DNA of 64,000 nt from Rhodococcus wratislaviensis (lineage in GTDB: Bacteria; Actinomycetota; Actinomycetes; Mycobacteriales; Mycobacteriaceae): positions 248,001 through 312,000 of the forward strand of contig NZ_UAUI01000022.1 of the NCBI RefSeq assembly GCF_900455735.1, given 5' to 3'. The notes beneath the pieces were generated by a model. It saw only the letters and a program-made list of their open reading frames with translations, was not told the DNA's origin and searched no databases. Position numbers and translations under genes: made by a program. Shown here piece after piece: positions 25,845-35,231 of the stretch (positions are counted from its first letter, which is position 1; every line of letters begins with the position of its first letter).

Positions 25845-27053
25845 TCATGTCGAGATCCCCCGCCGGAACTTCGGGACGCGCATGCTCACCTTGGTGCCCG
25901 CACCGGGCGCGGTCTCCACCACGAGTCCGTAGTCGTTGCCGAACGCGGCGCGCAGGCGGTCGTCGACGTTGGCGAGCCCGACGTGCGCCGCCTCCTTCAC
26001 CCCCGACGTCTCGGCCACCGAGTCCAGTGACCCCGACCGCAGCAGTTCGGGATCCATGCCGACCCCGTCGTCCTCGACGCTGATCACGCAGTCGGTGCCC
26101 TCGTCGGCGGCGACGATGCTGACGGTGCCACCGTCAGGTTTGGCGGCGATTCCGTGCCGCACCGCGTTCTCGACCAGCGGTTGCAGCGCGAGGAACGGCA
26201 GCACCACGTTCAGCACCTCCGGCGCCACCTGCAATTTCACCGCGAGGGCGTCGCCGAACCGGGCGCGTTCGAGGGTGAGGTACCGGTCGATGTTGCGCAG
26301 TTCGTCGGCGAGCAGGGTGAACTCCCCTGCCGTACGGAACGAGTACCGCGTGAAGTCGGCGAACTCGAGGATCAGTTCCCGGGCGCGATCCGGGTCGGTG
26401 CGGACGAACGACGCCACCGTGTTCAGCGCGTTGTAGATGAAATGCGGGCTGATCTGTGCGCGCAGCGCCCGGACCTCGGCGCGGTCGAGTCGGGCGCGGG
26501 ACGCGTCGAGGTCGGCGAGTTCGATCTGGCTGCACGCGTACCGGGCAACCTCCGTGACGGCGCCGAGCATGCCCGGGCCGGGGTCTTCCGTGGTGACGAT
26601 GCCGAGCACCCCGACCACGCCGGTGGCCTCGATGAGCAGGGGCTGGGCGATCAGTGCCCGCACCGCGTTGTCGCCCGCGCCCCGGACGAGGCCGCCGTAG
26701 GCGACGAGCACCCGGCGTTCCCCGTCGACGGCGCGGGCGGCCGCGTCGTGCAGTTGTTCGGTCATGGCCTCGTGCGGTCCGCTCCATGCGAGGAGGTCAC
26801 CGGCGGCGTCGAACACGCCCAGCGCCTGCGCGCCGGTCAGCTGGCGCAGGTGCGGTGCGGCCTCCTCCGCCGACGTCTCGTCGAGCCCCCGCCGCAACGG
26901 GCGCGCCGCCAGCGACGCCGTGTGCAGGGTGGTGTGAACGGCCCGTTCGGTGGGTGTCGTCAGCTCTCGCCGGGCGCGCAGCCACACGGCGGTGAACGCG
27001 ACGACGGGAATGAGGACGAGCAACGCGACGACGGCGACGACGGTTCCCGTCAT
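25845..27053 (-). CDS. LytS-type sensor histidine kinase (His_kinase/HATPase)
   Basis: The 402-residue protein has one N-terminal membrane helix, a GAF-like sensory region (about residues 75-190), the LytS-type phospho-His block QISPHFIYNALNTVASF and a GHKL ATPase domain with QPLVENAVRHGI and DDGVGMDPELL. Unlike LytS or BtsS it lacks a multi-helix sensory membrane domain. ATG 27053 overlaps the YjbR-like stop by 4 bp. It pairs with the LytTR regulator 33 bp downstream. Confidence 0.9.
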   Translation of the reverse strand: MTGTVVAVVALLVLIPVVAFTAVWLRARRELTTPTERAVHTTLHTASLAARPLRRGLDETSAEEAAPHLRQLTGAQALGVFDAAGDLLAWSGPHEAMTEQLHDAAARAVDGERRVLVAYGGLVRGAGDNAVRALIAQPLLIEATGVVGVLGIVTTEDPGPGMLGAVTEVARYACSQIELADLDASRARLDRAEVRALRAQISPHFIYNALNTVASFVRTDPDRARELILEFADFTRYSFRTAGEFTLLADELRNIDRYLTLERARFGDALAVKLQVAPEVLNVVLPFLALQPLVENAVRHGIAAKPDGGTVSIVAADEGTDCVISVEDDGVGMDPELLRSGSLDSVAETSGVKEAAHVGLANVDDRLRAAFGNDYGLVVETAPGAGTKVSMRVPKFRRGIST

Positions 27054-27415
27054 TCGCCGTCGTCCAGTCGGGCGATCAGGGTCTTCGGGGCGACGGCGCG
27101 GTAGGCGTCCTCGACGATGTCGGCGACGTCGTTCCAGTCCTGCGGGACGTCGAGATAGACGCCGATCCACCCGCGTCCCCCGACGTACGGCGGGACGAAG
27201 AACCTGCCGGGGTCACGCTGCACCCAATCCTGCTGCGCCCCCGGCGGAGCCGCCGCCCAGAACGACACCCGGTCGTCGTGGTGGCGGTCGGCGAGCGTCG
27301 CGAACTGTGGCGCCTTGCGAACGAACCACGCCGGTTCGCCGTGACTGACCCGTTCCGTCGCTTCGGGCAGGGCGAGGCACAGCGCACGCAGCCGTGCGAG
27401 ATCGGCCTTCTTCAC
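27050..27415 (-). CDS. MmcQ/YjbR family protein
   Basis: The 121-residue protein starts with KKADLARLRALCLALPEATE, then HGEPAWFVR, FATLADRHHDDRVSF and GWIGVYLDV near the end. This is the pattern of the MmcQ/YjbR (DUF419) fold, a small alpha/beta protein with a proposed but unproven DNA-binding role. GTG 27415 overlaps the upstream lipase stop by 4 bp and its own stop overlaps the kinase start, so it is embedded in the operon. Function unknown. Confidence 0.85.
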   Translation of the reverse strand: MKKADLARLRALCLALPEATERVSHGEPAWFVRKAPQFATLADRHHDDRVSFWAAAPPGAQQDWVQRDPGRFFVPPYVGGRGWIGVYLDVPQDWNDVADIVEDAYRAVAPKTLIARLDDGE

Positions 27416-28659
27416 GGTGTTCCTCCCTCGGGACACGTGTCGGGTGCGGGCACACCGGCGAAGCGGTCGGCGATCCACTGCACCGCCCCGGGAACGGAGC
27501 GCCCGTCCGCGTGCCCTTCCCCGGGCCGGGAGTCGAACTCGACGACGTCCCCGAGTGCGCACGCGTGATCGACGGCCCGCGAAGTCCATTGCGGCAGAAT
27601 GAGGTTGTCCCGGTCCCCGACCACGACGAGCATCGGCCCGCCCGCGCCGTTCCGGGGCAGGGCGATGTCCTCGAGCCACCCGCGCATGCGCTCGGCATCG
27701 GCCTCCGTCCGCGGACCCGTGTCGGCCGGGGTGAGTTGGGTTGCCACCGTCCACTTCTCGGGGAGTTTCGCGACGACGCACGACAGCGTGACGTCGGGCG
27801 TGGCGGCGAGCGCGCCGCGCATGTAGTCGTCCGGATTCAGTTCGGGGTGCATCACCTTCAGTCCCTCGAGGAGATAGGGAAGGAACATCTTCTGCGGCAA
27901 CGACAGTGGGTCGACGGTCCCGTCGGCGACGATCCCCGACAGATCGGCAGCGGGTGACAGATTCGCCGAACCGACGAACTCGAGCCCGTCGCCGTAGTCG
28001 TCCGCATGCTCGGCCGCGGACCACGACGCCTGACCGCCCTGTGAGACCCCGATCGCCGCCCAACGCGTCGACGCGTCCGGCACCACGTTGCGCGCCGCCC
28101 GGACCGCGTCGATCAGGTCGTAGGCGGCGGTGTCGGGTTCGAGGTAGGGATGCGGGCCGTCCGTGCCGAGCCCTTGGTAGTCGGTGACGGTCACGACGTA
28201 CCCGCGCTGCAGCAGCGGGCGGACGAGGTTCGTCGTGCCCAGCAGGGTCGGTGACGACGAGGGGGCGCATTCGTCGGTGACGCCCGTGGTGCCGTGCCCG
28301 ACCGTGACGACGGGCCTGCCCCCGTCCGGTGCGGGGCCGGCGGGAGTGAAGACCGTGCCCACGACCTCCGAGCCGCCGCCGTCGACACCGGACGTCGACC
28401 GGTAGACGACCCGGGTGGCCGTCGCGCCGAGGGCGGTGATCGCCGGATCGATGTCGGGCACCGGCTCCCGGCTGGTCAGCGCGCCACGCTGATCGCCGGT
28501 CGGCGCCGACGGAACGGTAGGGGCGGAGGGTGCGGCCACCGAGGTGGTGGGAGACGGGCTCGGGGACGCCTCCTGCGTCGTGCAGGCGGTCAGCGCCACG
28601 ACACCGGCAAGGGCGACCACGGCGGTTCGCACCGGACGCACACCCACCTCGCACCTCAT
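27412..28659 (-). CDS. Secreted lipase-family lipoprotein (alpha/beta hydrolase)
   Basis: The 415-residue protein has a lipoprotein signal ending VVALTAC, a Ser/Pro/Thr-rich linker, and a secretory-lipase (LIP family) catalytic domain: HGTTGVTD, the nucleophile in GVSQGGQASW, an acid loop in VVVGDRDNLI and a late His in RPGEGHADG. It would hydrolyse esters at the cell surface. It overlaps NhaP upstream and the YjbR-like gene downstream by 4 bp each. The protein at 36334-37455 is a paralogue. If released products are carboxylates, the operon's symporter could take them up (speculative). Confidence 0.87.
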   Translation of the reverse strand: MRCEVGVRPVRTAVVALAGVVALTACTTQEASPSPSPTTSVAAPSAPTVPSAPTGDQRGALTSREPVPDIDPAITALGATATRVVYRSTSGVDGGGSEVVGTVFTPAGPAPDGGRPVVTVGHGTTGVTDECAPSSSPTLLGTTNLVRPLLQRGYVVTVTDYQGLGTDGPHPYLEPDTAAYDLIDAVRAARNVVPDASTRWAAIGVSQGGQASWSAAEHADDYGDGLEFVGSANLSPAADLSGIVADGTVDPLSLPQKMFLPYLLEGLKVMHPELNPDDYMRGALAATPDVTLSCVVAKLPEKWTVATQLTPADTGPRTEADAERMRGWLEDIALPRNGAGGPMLVVVGDRDNLILPQWTSRAVDHACALGDVVEFDSRPGEGHADGRSVPGAVQWIADRFAGVPAPDTCPEGGTP

Positions 28660-30272
28660 TCGCGACGTCTCCGCACCCGCTCCTCGGCTGCTGCCTCCTC
28701 CACATCGAGGCCTTCCAACACGCTACGCATCACCTCGTCGTCGAGCGTTCCCGCGTCACGGGCGGCGATGATCGCCTCGCGCTGCGCGCGCAGGGCGGCG
28801 CGCCGGTAGTGGTCGAACAGTGCGCCGGCCCGCTGCTTCTCCGCGGCGTCCTCCGCCTCCTCGGCCTGGAGCCTGGCCCGCATCGACCGCCGCACCCGGT
28901 CGAGGATGTCGATCAGGTCGGCTCGGTTGATTCCCTCCGGCGGGTGTTCGGCGAATTCGACGAGGGCCCGTTCGCCGGATTCGCGGGAGATCGCGCGGGC
29001 CAGGTTCACCTGGTCCTCCTCGCGTTCACGTTCGCCGGGATCCGCCAGATCGAGTTTCCGGATCAGCAGCGGCATGGTGGCACCCTGGATCAGCAGCGTG
29101 CCGACGGCCACGACGAACGCGATCGCCTGGATCACCTCGCGCCCCGGAAACGGCTGCCCGCTCGCGATCACCACGGGCACGCCGGACGCGGCGGCGAGCG
29201 TGACGACCCCGCGCATGCCCGCCCAGGACACGACGAGGCTCTCCCGCCACCCGAGTTCCACCGAGCCGCCCGGCGCCTCGATCGCCAGCCCGAACCGGCG
29301 GCGGAGCCAGTGCAGCAGGATCCACGCCGGCCGTATCGCCATGACCACGGCGAGGACCGCGAAGCCGTAGAAGAAGACGTGGTGCACCGGCAGACCCTGG
29401 TCGCGGACGTCGTCGATGACGAACTTCAGTTGCAGTCCCATGTAGGCGAACACGAACATCTCGAGCAGGAGGTCGACGCTCTCCCACAGCGACCGCTCCT
29501 GGATGCGGGTGGCCACGGAGGCGTCGGTGGCCTTGTGCCCCATCAGGAACCCCGCGGCCACCACCGACAGCACACCGGACGCGTGCACCTCCTCGGCGGC
29601 GAGATACGCGGCGAACGGGAGCATCAGCCCCAGCACCGTTTCCAGCGGGGAGTCGTACATGCGGTGGCGCACCCACTCGACGATCTTCGCGAGGACCAGT
29701 CCGATCAGGACCCCGCCGACCACCTCGTAGCCGAAGAACACCACGGGATGGACCGGGATCTTCGCCCCGACGACGGCGGAGACGGCGACGGTGAACAGGG
29801 TCAGCGCGGTGGCGTCGTTGACGAGTCCCTCACCGGTGAGGATCGCGATCACCCGGTTCGGCAGGCCGAGCCTGCGGCCGACCGCGACGGCACTGACCGC
29901 GTCCGTCGGCGCGACCACGGCGCCGAGGACCAGCGCGGCGCCGAGCGTGAATTCGGGGACCAGCCAGTTGGCGAAGAAGGCCACCCCCACCGCGGTCGCC
30001 AGGACGGTGAAGATCCCCAGCCGGAGAATCGGTGCGAGGTGGCGCCGGAACGTGGCCACCGAGAACTTGAGCGCCGCGGAGTACAGCAACGGCGGCAGCA
30101 CCACACCGAGGATGGCCTCCGGGTCGAGTTCGAGGCGCGGCATCCCGGGGATGAACGACGCCACCGACCCGATGGTGACGAGCACCAGCGGCGCCTGGAG
30201 GTCCCGGCGCTTCGCGAAACTCGTCACGGCGATGGCCGCGATGATGACGAGGAGCACGAGGACGCCGTTCAC
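28656..30272 (-). CDS. Na+(K+)/H+ antiporter, NhaP/CPA1 family
   Basis: The 538-residue protein has about twelve helices with CPA1 motifs: GVVLPPLLYSAALKF, APTDAVSAVAVGRRL, GEGLVNDATALTLF (carrying the ND ion-binding pair) and GMRGVVTLAAASGVP. A charged cytoplasmic tail of about 130 residues, rich in Arg/Glu, ends the protein. It exchanges sodium or potassium for protons. GTG 30272 opens the overlapping minus-strand operon that runs to 22896. Confidence 0.92.
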   Translation of the reverse strand: MNGVLVLLVIIAAIAVTSFAKRRDLQAPLVLVTIGSVASFIPGMPRLELDPEAILGVVLPPLLYSAALKFSVATFRRHLAPILRLGIFTVLATAVGVAFFANWLVPEFTLGAALVLGAVVAPTDAVSAVAVGRRLGLPNRVIAILTGEGLVNDATALTLFTVAVSAVVGAKIPVHPVVFFGYEVVGGVLIGLVLAKIVEWVRHRMYDSPLETVLGLMLPFAAYLAAEEVHASGVLSVVAAGFLMGHKATDASVATRIQERSLWESVDLLLEMFVFAYMGLQLKFVIDDVRDQGLPVHHVFFYGFAVLAVVMAIRPAWILLHWLRRRFGLAIEAPGGSVELGWRESLVVSWAGMRGVVTLAAASGVPVVIASGQPFPGREVIQAIAFVVAVGTLLIQGATMPLLIRKLDLADPGEREREEDQVNLARAISRESGERALVEFAEHPPEGINRADLIDILDRVRRSMRARLQAEEAEDAAEKQRAGALFDHYRRAALRAQREAIIAARDAGTLDDEVMRSVLEGLDVEEAAAEERVRRRRE

Positions 30273-30320
30273 GACACCGATTCTGCCGCGCCCGCCCGCC
30301 GTGCGCGGGTCATCTCCGAA

Positions 30321-30364
30321 GACGCGTGTGGGCCCCGGTCCGAGAACCGGGGCCCACGCGCGTC
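30321..30364. terminator. Strong hairpin terminator
   Basis: An 18-bp stem (one G-T wobble) with an 8-base loop; the inner arms are GTGGGCCCCGG and CCGGGGCCCAC. It lies just after the stop of the antitoxin-like gene (30379, minus strand) and before the nhaP start, so it separates the two transcripts. No T-tract, as is common in actinobacteria. Confidence 0.75.
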
Positions 30365-30378
30365 TGTGTGCGAGGTGT

Positions 30379-30570
30379 TCACTCCTTCGGAGGAACAGCC
30401 TTCTTCGCCGCGTCGGCGGCCTTGTCGATCTTGTCGCTGTACTTGCCGCCGGTCTTGCTGTCCGCGACGTCGGCGGCCTTGTCGATGGCGCCGTGAACCT
30501 TGTCCGCGTTCTGCGAAGCGGCTTCCCTCCCCTTGCCCAGCAGGCCCTTCAGTGTGTCGACGAAACTCAT
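30379..30570 (-). CDS. MT0933/Rv0909-like antitoxin family protein
   Basis: The 63-residue protein reads MSFVDTLKGLLGKGREAASQ, then DKVHGAIDKAADVAD, KTGGKYSDKIDKAADAAKK. This lysine/aspartate-rich helical pattern is that of the MT0933-like antitoxin family (Rv0909). GGAGGAAG precedes ATG 30570. It follows the ctpE gene on the same strand, as Rv0909 follows Rv0908. The cognate Rv0910-like gene is not adjacent but at 20215. Another possibility is a general stress protein of similar composition. Confidence 0.8.
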   Translation of the reverse strand: MSFVDTLKGLLGKGREAASQNADKVHGAIDKAADVADSKTGGKYSDKIDKAADAAKKAVPPKE

Positions 30571-30694
30571 CGTTCTTCCTCCTCCGGTGCATGCGCACGC
30601 ATTCCGACCGAGTTCGATCACTCGCCGTGCACCCAGTCTCACAGCATTGACTCGGCGACGCCAACCGTTCGAATCGTCGCGAGCGGTAATCGCG

Positions 30695-33145
30695 TCAGTG
30701 CACGCCCGGCAGGTCTTCCGGCACCGCGAAGAGGCGGCGATGCTCACCGTGCAGGCGGCCCGTCACCCACCATCCGATCTCGACGAGAACCACTCCGACC
30801 AGGCCGCACACGAGAGCGGAGGTGGTGGCACCGACGTTGGTCGGATCGAGTTTGAAGAACTCCCGCGTGAACGGCAACGCGAACAGGATGAGATATCCCG
30901 CTACGGATCCGAAGATCAGCACCAGCTTCCACCACACGTACGGCCGCGCGACCACGGCCAGCACCCACAGCGCGATCATGATGAGCGTGATCAGTGCCGA
31001 CGTGCCCGCCTGGATTTTCTGCGTCTCCGTCTGATCCGGGCCGGAGTAGACGAGAAGATACGAAATGAACGTCGTGACACCGATGATCACACCCGACGGC
31101 ACGGCGAGACGCATCACGCGCGGCACGAAACCGGAGCGCGCCCGCTCGTTGTTGGGGGCCAGCGACAGGATGAACGCGGGTATGCCGATGGTGAACCAGG
31201 CGGCGATCGTCACGTGCCGGGGCAGGAACGGGTACGGGATGGGCTCGAAGTGGAAGATCTGCGACAGCACACCGGACAGACCGATCAGGAACGCCAGCAG
31301 CACCGAGTACACGGTCTTGGTGAGGAACAGGTTCGAGACGCGTTCGATGTTGCCGATCACCCGGCGGCCCTCACCCACCACGTAGGGCAAAGTGGCGAAC
31401 TTGTTGTCCAGCAACACGATCTGCGCCACCGCGCGGGTTGCGGGGCTGCCCGAGCCCATCGACACCCCGATGTCGGCGTCCTTGAGGGCCAGGACGTCGT
31501 TGACACCGTCGCCCGTCATCGCGACAGTGTGCCCGCGAGACTGCAGGGCCCCCACCATCTCCCGCTTCTGATCGGGGCGCACGCGGCCGAATGTGGTGGA
31601 CGTTTCCAGGGTCTCGGCGAGGGCGTCGCGGTCGTCGGGCAGTTCGCGGGCGTCGACGGGACGGTCGCCGCCGGGCAGTCCGAGCGATCCGGCCACCGCA
31701 CCGACCGACACGGCGTTGTCCCCCGAGATGACCTTCACCGTGACGTTCTGACTCGCGAAGTACTCGAGGGTGCCGCGGGCGTCGGGACGCACCCGCTGCT
31801 CCAGGATCACCAGTGCCCGCGGCGTGATCGCACCCGGCGCCGCGGGGTGGTCGACCGGGACGTCGCAACTGCCGAGCAGGAGCACCCGCAGTCCCGAGGA
31901 TCCCACGTCCTCGGCCTGCCGGGCCATGTCGCTGCCGGGGTCGAGCAGCACGTCCGGCGCACCGAGGACCCAGTTGCCGTGGGCGCCGTACGACTGTCCG
32001 CTCCACTTCTTGGCCGAGGAGAACGGCGCCTCCGCGGTGACGTCACCCCACCCGGGGTCGTCGGGAAACGCCTCCTTGATCGCGAGGACGCTGGCGTTCG
32101 GCCGAGGGTCGGACGCCGCCATCGCGGCGAGTGCCGCACGGGACGGTTCGGTGTCGGCGGTGTCGGCGCAGCGCAGTTCGGACAGCCGCATGCCGTTCTC
32201 GGTGAGCGTTCCGGTCTTGTCGGCGCACACCACGTCGACCCGCGCGAGACCTTCGATGGCGGGCAGCTCCTGCACGAGGCACTGCCGCTGACCGAGCCGG
32301 ACCACCCCGACCGCGAACGCGATCGACGTCATCAGCACCAGACCCTCGGGCACCATCGGGACCAGCGCCGCCACCATCCCGCTCAGCGCCGGCCGGATCG
32401 ACTCGCCGCTGGAGAACAACTGGTTGTAGATGATCAGCAGACCCGCCGGAATCATCAGGTATGTGATGAATTTCAGGATCTTGTCGATGCCGCTGCGCAA
32501 CTCCGAGTGCACGAGCGTGAACTTGCTGGCCTCGTCCGCGAGTTTCGCGGCGTACGCGTCGCTTCCGACCTTCGTGGCACGGTAGCAGCCGCTGCCGGAG
32601 GCAACGAAGCTTCCCGACAGCACCTGCTGGCCGGCGTCCTTGTGCACGGGGTCGGCCTCACCGGTGAGGAGGGACTCGTCGACGTCGAGCGACATCGCCT
32701 CCACCACGACACCGTCGACGACGATCTGGTCGCCGGCGCCGAGCTCGATGATGTCGTCGAGCACGACCTCCCGGGGTGCCATCGCGACCGCGGCACCGTC
32801 ACGGCGCACCACCGGTTTGGTCTGGCTGACGATCGCGAGCTTGTCGAGGGTCCGCTTGGCACGGACTTCCTGGATGATGCCGATCCCGCTGTTGGCGATG
32901 ATCAGGAGGCCGAACATCCCGTCGATGATCGAACCGGAGGCCAGCACGATGATCAGGAGGACACCGAGGATCGCGTTGATCCGGGTGAACACGTTGGCGC
33001 GCACGATGTCGCGCACGGATCGGCTGGCTCGATCGGGAACGTCGTTGGTCTTGCCTGCCGCCACCCGCTCCGCCACCTGGGCGGCTGTCAACCCCTCCAC
33101 TGCGACGACTGCAACGCTGTCGGTGCCCGTTTCGTCGTATGCCAT
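30695..33145 (-). CDS. ctpE: P-type ATPase CtpE (calcium-type cation transporter)
   Basis: The 816-residue protein has the P-type ATPase core: [17 protein letters not shown] (actuator), [12 protein letters not shown] in the fourth helix, the phosphorylation site [31 protein letters not shown] (hinge) and about ten helices. The PEGL and DKTGT spacing and the gene neighbours match mycobacterial CtpE (Rv0908), a calcium importer linked to envelope integrity. ATG 33145 is preferred over a TTG two codons upstream. The antitoxin-like gene follows and the metallohydrolase gene precedes it. Confidence 0.92.
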   Translation of the reverse strand: MAYDETGTDSVAVVAVEGLTAAQVAERVAAGKTNDVPDRASRSVRDIVRANVFTRINAILGVLLIIVLASGSIIDGMFGLLIIANSGIGIIQEVRAKRTLDKLAIVSQTKPVVRRDGAAVAMAPREVVLDDIIELGAGDQIVVDGVVVEAMSLDVDESLLTGEADPVHKDAGQQVLSGSFVASGSGCYRATKVGSDAYAAKLADEASKFTLVHSELRSGIDKILKFITYLMIPAGLLIIYNQLFSSGESIRPALSGMVAALVPMVPEGLVLMTSIAFAVGVVRLGQRQCLVQELPAIEGLARVDVVCADKTGTLTENGMRLSELRCADTADTEPSRAALAAMAASDPRPNASVLAIKEAFPDDPGWGDVTAEAPFSSAKKWSGQSYGAHGNWVLGAPDVLLDPGSDMARQAEDVGSSGLRVLLLGSCDVPVDHPAAPGAITPRALVILEQRVRPDARGTLEYFASQNVTVKVISGDNAVSVGAVAGSLGLPGGDRPVDARELPDDRDALAETLETSTTFGRVRPDQKREMVGALQSRGHTVAMTGDGVNDVLALKDADIGVSMGSGSPATRAVAQIVLLDNKFATLPYVVGEGRRVIGNIERVSNLFLTKTVYSVLLAFLIGLSGVLSQIFHFEPIPYPFLPRHVTIAAWFTIGIPAFILSLAPNNERARSGFVPRVMRLAVPSGVIIGVTTFISYLLVYSGPDQTETQKIQAGTSALITLIMIALWVLAVVARPYVWWKLVLIFGSVAGYLILFALPFTREFFKLDPTNVGATTSALVCGLVGVVLVEIGWWVTGRLHGEHRRLFAVPEDLPGVH

Positions 33146-33195
33146 GGTCAAAGGCTACGCAACGAGGCTCGGCTCCGAGGGGATGCGCGCCGGAC

Positions 33196-34311
33196 TCAGC
33201 CGAGCGCGGACCACCACGGTGTCTGGGCCGTCGGCTTCAACGCGTCGATCCGCTGTCCGGGCATCGGCACGGCCACCGGGGTGCCCTTCTCCTGCGCGGC
33301 GGCGAGCAACCGGACGATCGGCTCGGACCACGAATGGAACGCGAGGTTGAACGTGGCCCAGTGCACCGGCACCAGCAGTCCGCGGCCGGCGTCGCCGCCG
33401 TTGAGGTCGGCGTGGGTCTGCACCGCCTCCTCCGGGTTCATGTGGATGTCGGCCCACCGCGTGTCGTAGGCGCCGACGGGCAGCAGCGTGAGATCGAACG
33501 GACCGTACCGGCGGCCCAGGTCGGCGAACCGCGGGGTGTACCCGCTGTCGCCGCCGAAGAACACCTTCCGGTTCGGTCCGGCGAGCACCCACGACGCCCA
33601 CTGGGTGGTGTTGCGTACCAGCCCGCGGCCCGAGAAGTGCCGGGCCTCGGTGCACGTGAGCGTGAGTGCGCCGAGCGTGGTCGACTCGTCCCAGTCGAGT
33701 TCCACGATCCGCTCCTCCGGCACCCGCCACTGCCGCAGGTGCGCACCGAGCCCGACCGGAACGACGAACGGCGCCTTCTGGGTGGCGGCGAGTTGCTGCA
33801 CGGTGGCCATGTCGAGGTGGTCGTAGTGGTCGTGCGAAATGACGATCGCGTCCAGAACGGGCAGGTCGGCCAGCGGGACCGGGGTCGGGTGCATGCGGGA
33901 CGGACCGAGAATCGCGGACGGCGACACCCGGTGACTCCACACCGGGTCGGCCAGCACCCGGTACCCGTCGACCTCGACGAGCACGCTCGAATGGCCGTAC
34001 CAGGTGACGGCTGCATCGGCGGCCTCGACAGGCGCGAGGGGTGTGGCGAGCGGGATCGGCCTGCGCGGGCGTCCCGCGCTGCCCCGCGTGATCAGTGCCT
34101 TGACGATCCCGGTCTCCGATCCGGGCAGCATCATGCTGCTCGGATCGGTGTTGTGGAACTGGCGGTCGCGGTACCGCGGCGACGTCGCGGCGTACGGGCG
34201 CACCTTGGCACGCGACGCGCCGATCTGAGACGGAAGCCCCCACGCAGCCCGCGTCAGCCACCCGAGGGCGGCGGTGGCCAGAACAGTCGTCACAGCGCTC
34301 TTCGCTTTCAC
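33196..34311 (-). CDS. Metallo-beta-lactamase-fold hydrolase (NAPE-PLD/UlaG-like, Rv0906-like)
   Basis: The 371-residue protein has a hydrophobic N-terminus (possible signal or anchor) and the metal-binding motif SHDHYDHLD, plus TWYGHSSVLVEVDGYRVLAD, CTEARHFSGRG, FFGGDSGYTP and LLPVGAYD, which supply the remaining His/Asp ligands. This is the lactonase/NAPE-PLD-like branch of the fold. GTG 34311 is the likely start. Its place between ctpE and echA6 matches Rv0906. A hydrolytic role on phospholipid-like or lactone substrates is likely; the exact substrate is unknown. Confidence 0.87.
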   Translation of the reverse strand: MKAKSAVTTVLATAALGWLTRAAWGLPSQIGASRAKVRPYAATSPRYRDRQFHNTDPSSMMLPGSETGIVKALITRGSAGRPRRPIPLATPLAPVEAADAAVTWYGHSSVLVEVDGYRVLADPVWSHRVSPSAILGPSRMHPTPVPLADLPVLDAIVISHDHYDHLDMATVQQLAATQKAPFVVPVGLGAHLRQWRVPEERIVELDWDESTTLGALTLTCTEARHFSGRGLVRNTTQWASWVLAGPNRKVFFGGDSGYTPRFADLGRRYGPFDLTLLPVGAYDTRWADIHMNPEEAVQTHADLNGGDAGRGLLVPVHWATFNLAFHSWSEPIVRLLAAAQEKGTPVAVPMPGQRIDALKPTAQTPWWSALG

Positions 34312-34355
34312 CCCGACAACTGTAACCACGCGTGCGGGAAAGGTGCGGCGAGCGG

Positions 34356-35087
34356 CTACTGGCCCCGGAACACCGGCGGACGCTTCTCGGCGCGCGCCGT
34401 GCGCGCTTCCTGCGCGTCGTAGCTCTTCCACGCCGCATGCAGCGCCGCAAGCTGCTCGGGCGGCGGCGGGCTCTGGGTGCCGTCGTCGTTGAGCACCATC
34501 TTGAGATGTTGCAGCGACAGCGGCGCCAGGCGCGCGATCGAGTGTGCCCACTGCTGCGCGACGGCGAGGTCGCCGCGCTTGTTGGCGAGGCCGTGCGCGA
34601 GCGCCTCGTCGGCGCCGACCTCTTCCGCGCCGAGCAGGATCGTTCGTGCCGGTCCGCCGCCGATCAGGGCGGCCAGACGGTGCACCGTCCACCTGTCCAC
34701 GGAGATCCCGAGCTTGGCCGCGGGGATGGCGAAGCGCGCCTCGGGAGCGACCACGCGCAGGTCCGCGGCGAGCGCGAGCTGGCTGCCCGCGCCGATCGCG
34801 GGGCCGTTGATCGCGGCGATGACGGGGACGGGCACCGAGTCGATGGTGTGCAGCATCTCGAGCAGGGTGTCCGTGAATCCGTCGGCGTACACGTCGCCCG
34901 ACAGGTCGGCGCCGGCGCAGAACGCGCTGCCCTGCCCTGTGAGGACGATCACCCGCGCGCCGTCGGTGACCGACTTCTCGGTTTCCTCCCGCAGGAGTTC
35001 GCAGATCTCGGTGTTCAACGCATTGCGACGGTCGGGGCGTTGCAGTTCGAGGGTGAAGACGTCGCCGTCACGACTCGTCCCGATCAT
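34356..35087 (-). CDS. echA6: Enoyl-CoA hydratase family protein, EchA6-like
   Basis: The 243-residue crotonase-fold protein opens with ELQRPDRRNALNTEICELL and has the oxyanion-hole segments GQGSAFCAGADLSG and INGPAIGAGSQLALAADLRV, and ends AEKRPPVFRG. It follows mycobacterial EchA6 (Rv0905) throughout. EchA6 is described as lacking hydratase activity and ferrying acyl-CoA to mycolate synthesis. The catalytic Glu positions here are not canonical (DRWTVHRLAAL in place of a Glu-containing loop). It may therefore also be non-catalytic. Confidence 0.88.
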   Translation of the reverse strand: MIGTSRDGDVFTLELQRPDRRNALNTEICELLREETEKSVTDGARVIVLTGQGSAFCAGADLSGDVYADGFTDTLLEMLHTIDSVPVPVIAAINGPAIGAGSQLALAADLRVVAPEARFAIPAAKLGISVDRWTVHRLAALIGGGPARTILLGAEEVGADEALAHGLANKRGDLAVAQQWAHSIARLAPLSLQHLKMVLNDDGTQSPPPPEQLAALHAAWKSYDAQEARTARAEKRPPVFRGQ

Positions 35088-35231
35088 GTCCACTCGCTTT
35101 CTTCGTGATTGCAGTCCACTGACGAATTCTCCCCTGTCCACCCGACTGGACGTCTGTCAGCCAACCACAGCTGAATCGACCGGAACACACGAGGCTCTTC
35201 GGTAGTTGTGAGGGGGGAGGTGAGGACCGAC

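Noticed and set aside
28530-30650. Open plus-strand frame of 706 codons opposite nhaP
   Set aside because: Shadow frame over the antiporter gene and part of the lipase gene; no motif or start site.
30666-30675. tRNA-like T-loop CGTTCGAATC (a similar one at 52965-52974)
   Set aside because: No acceptor stem, D-arm or anticodon stem can be drawn around either; chance matches.
30500-33469. Open plus-strand frame of 989 codons opposite ctpE
   Set aside because: Antisense to a complete P-type ATPase gene; composition is biased and no motif is seen.
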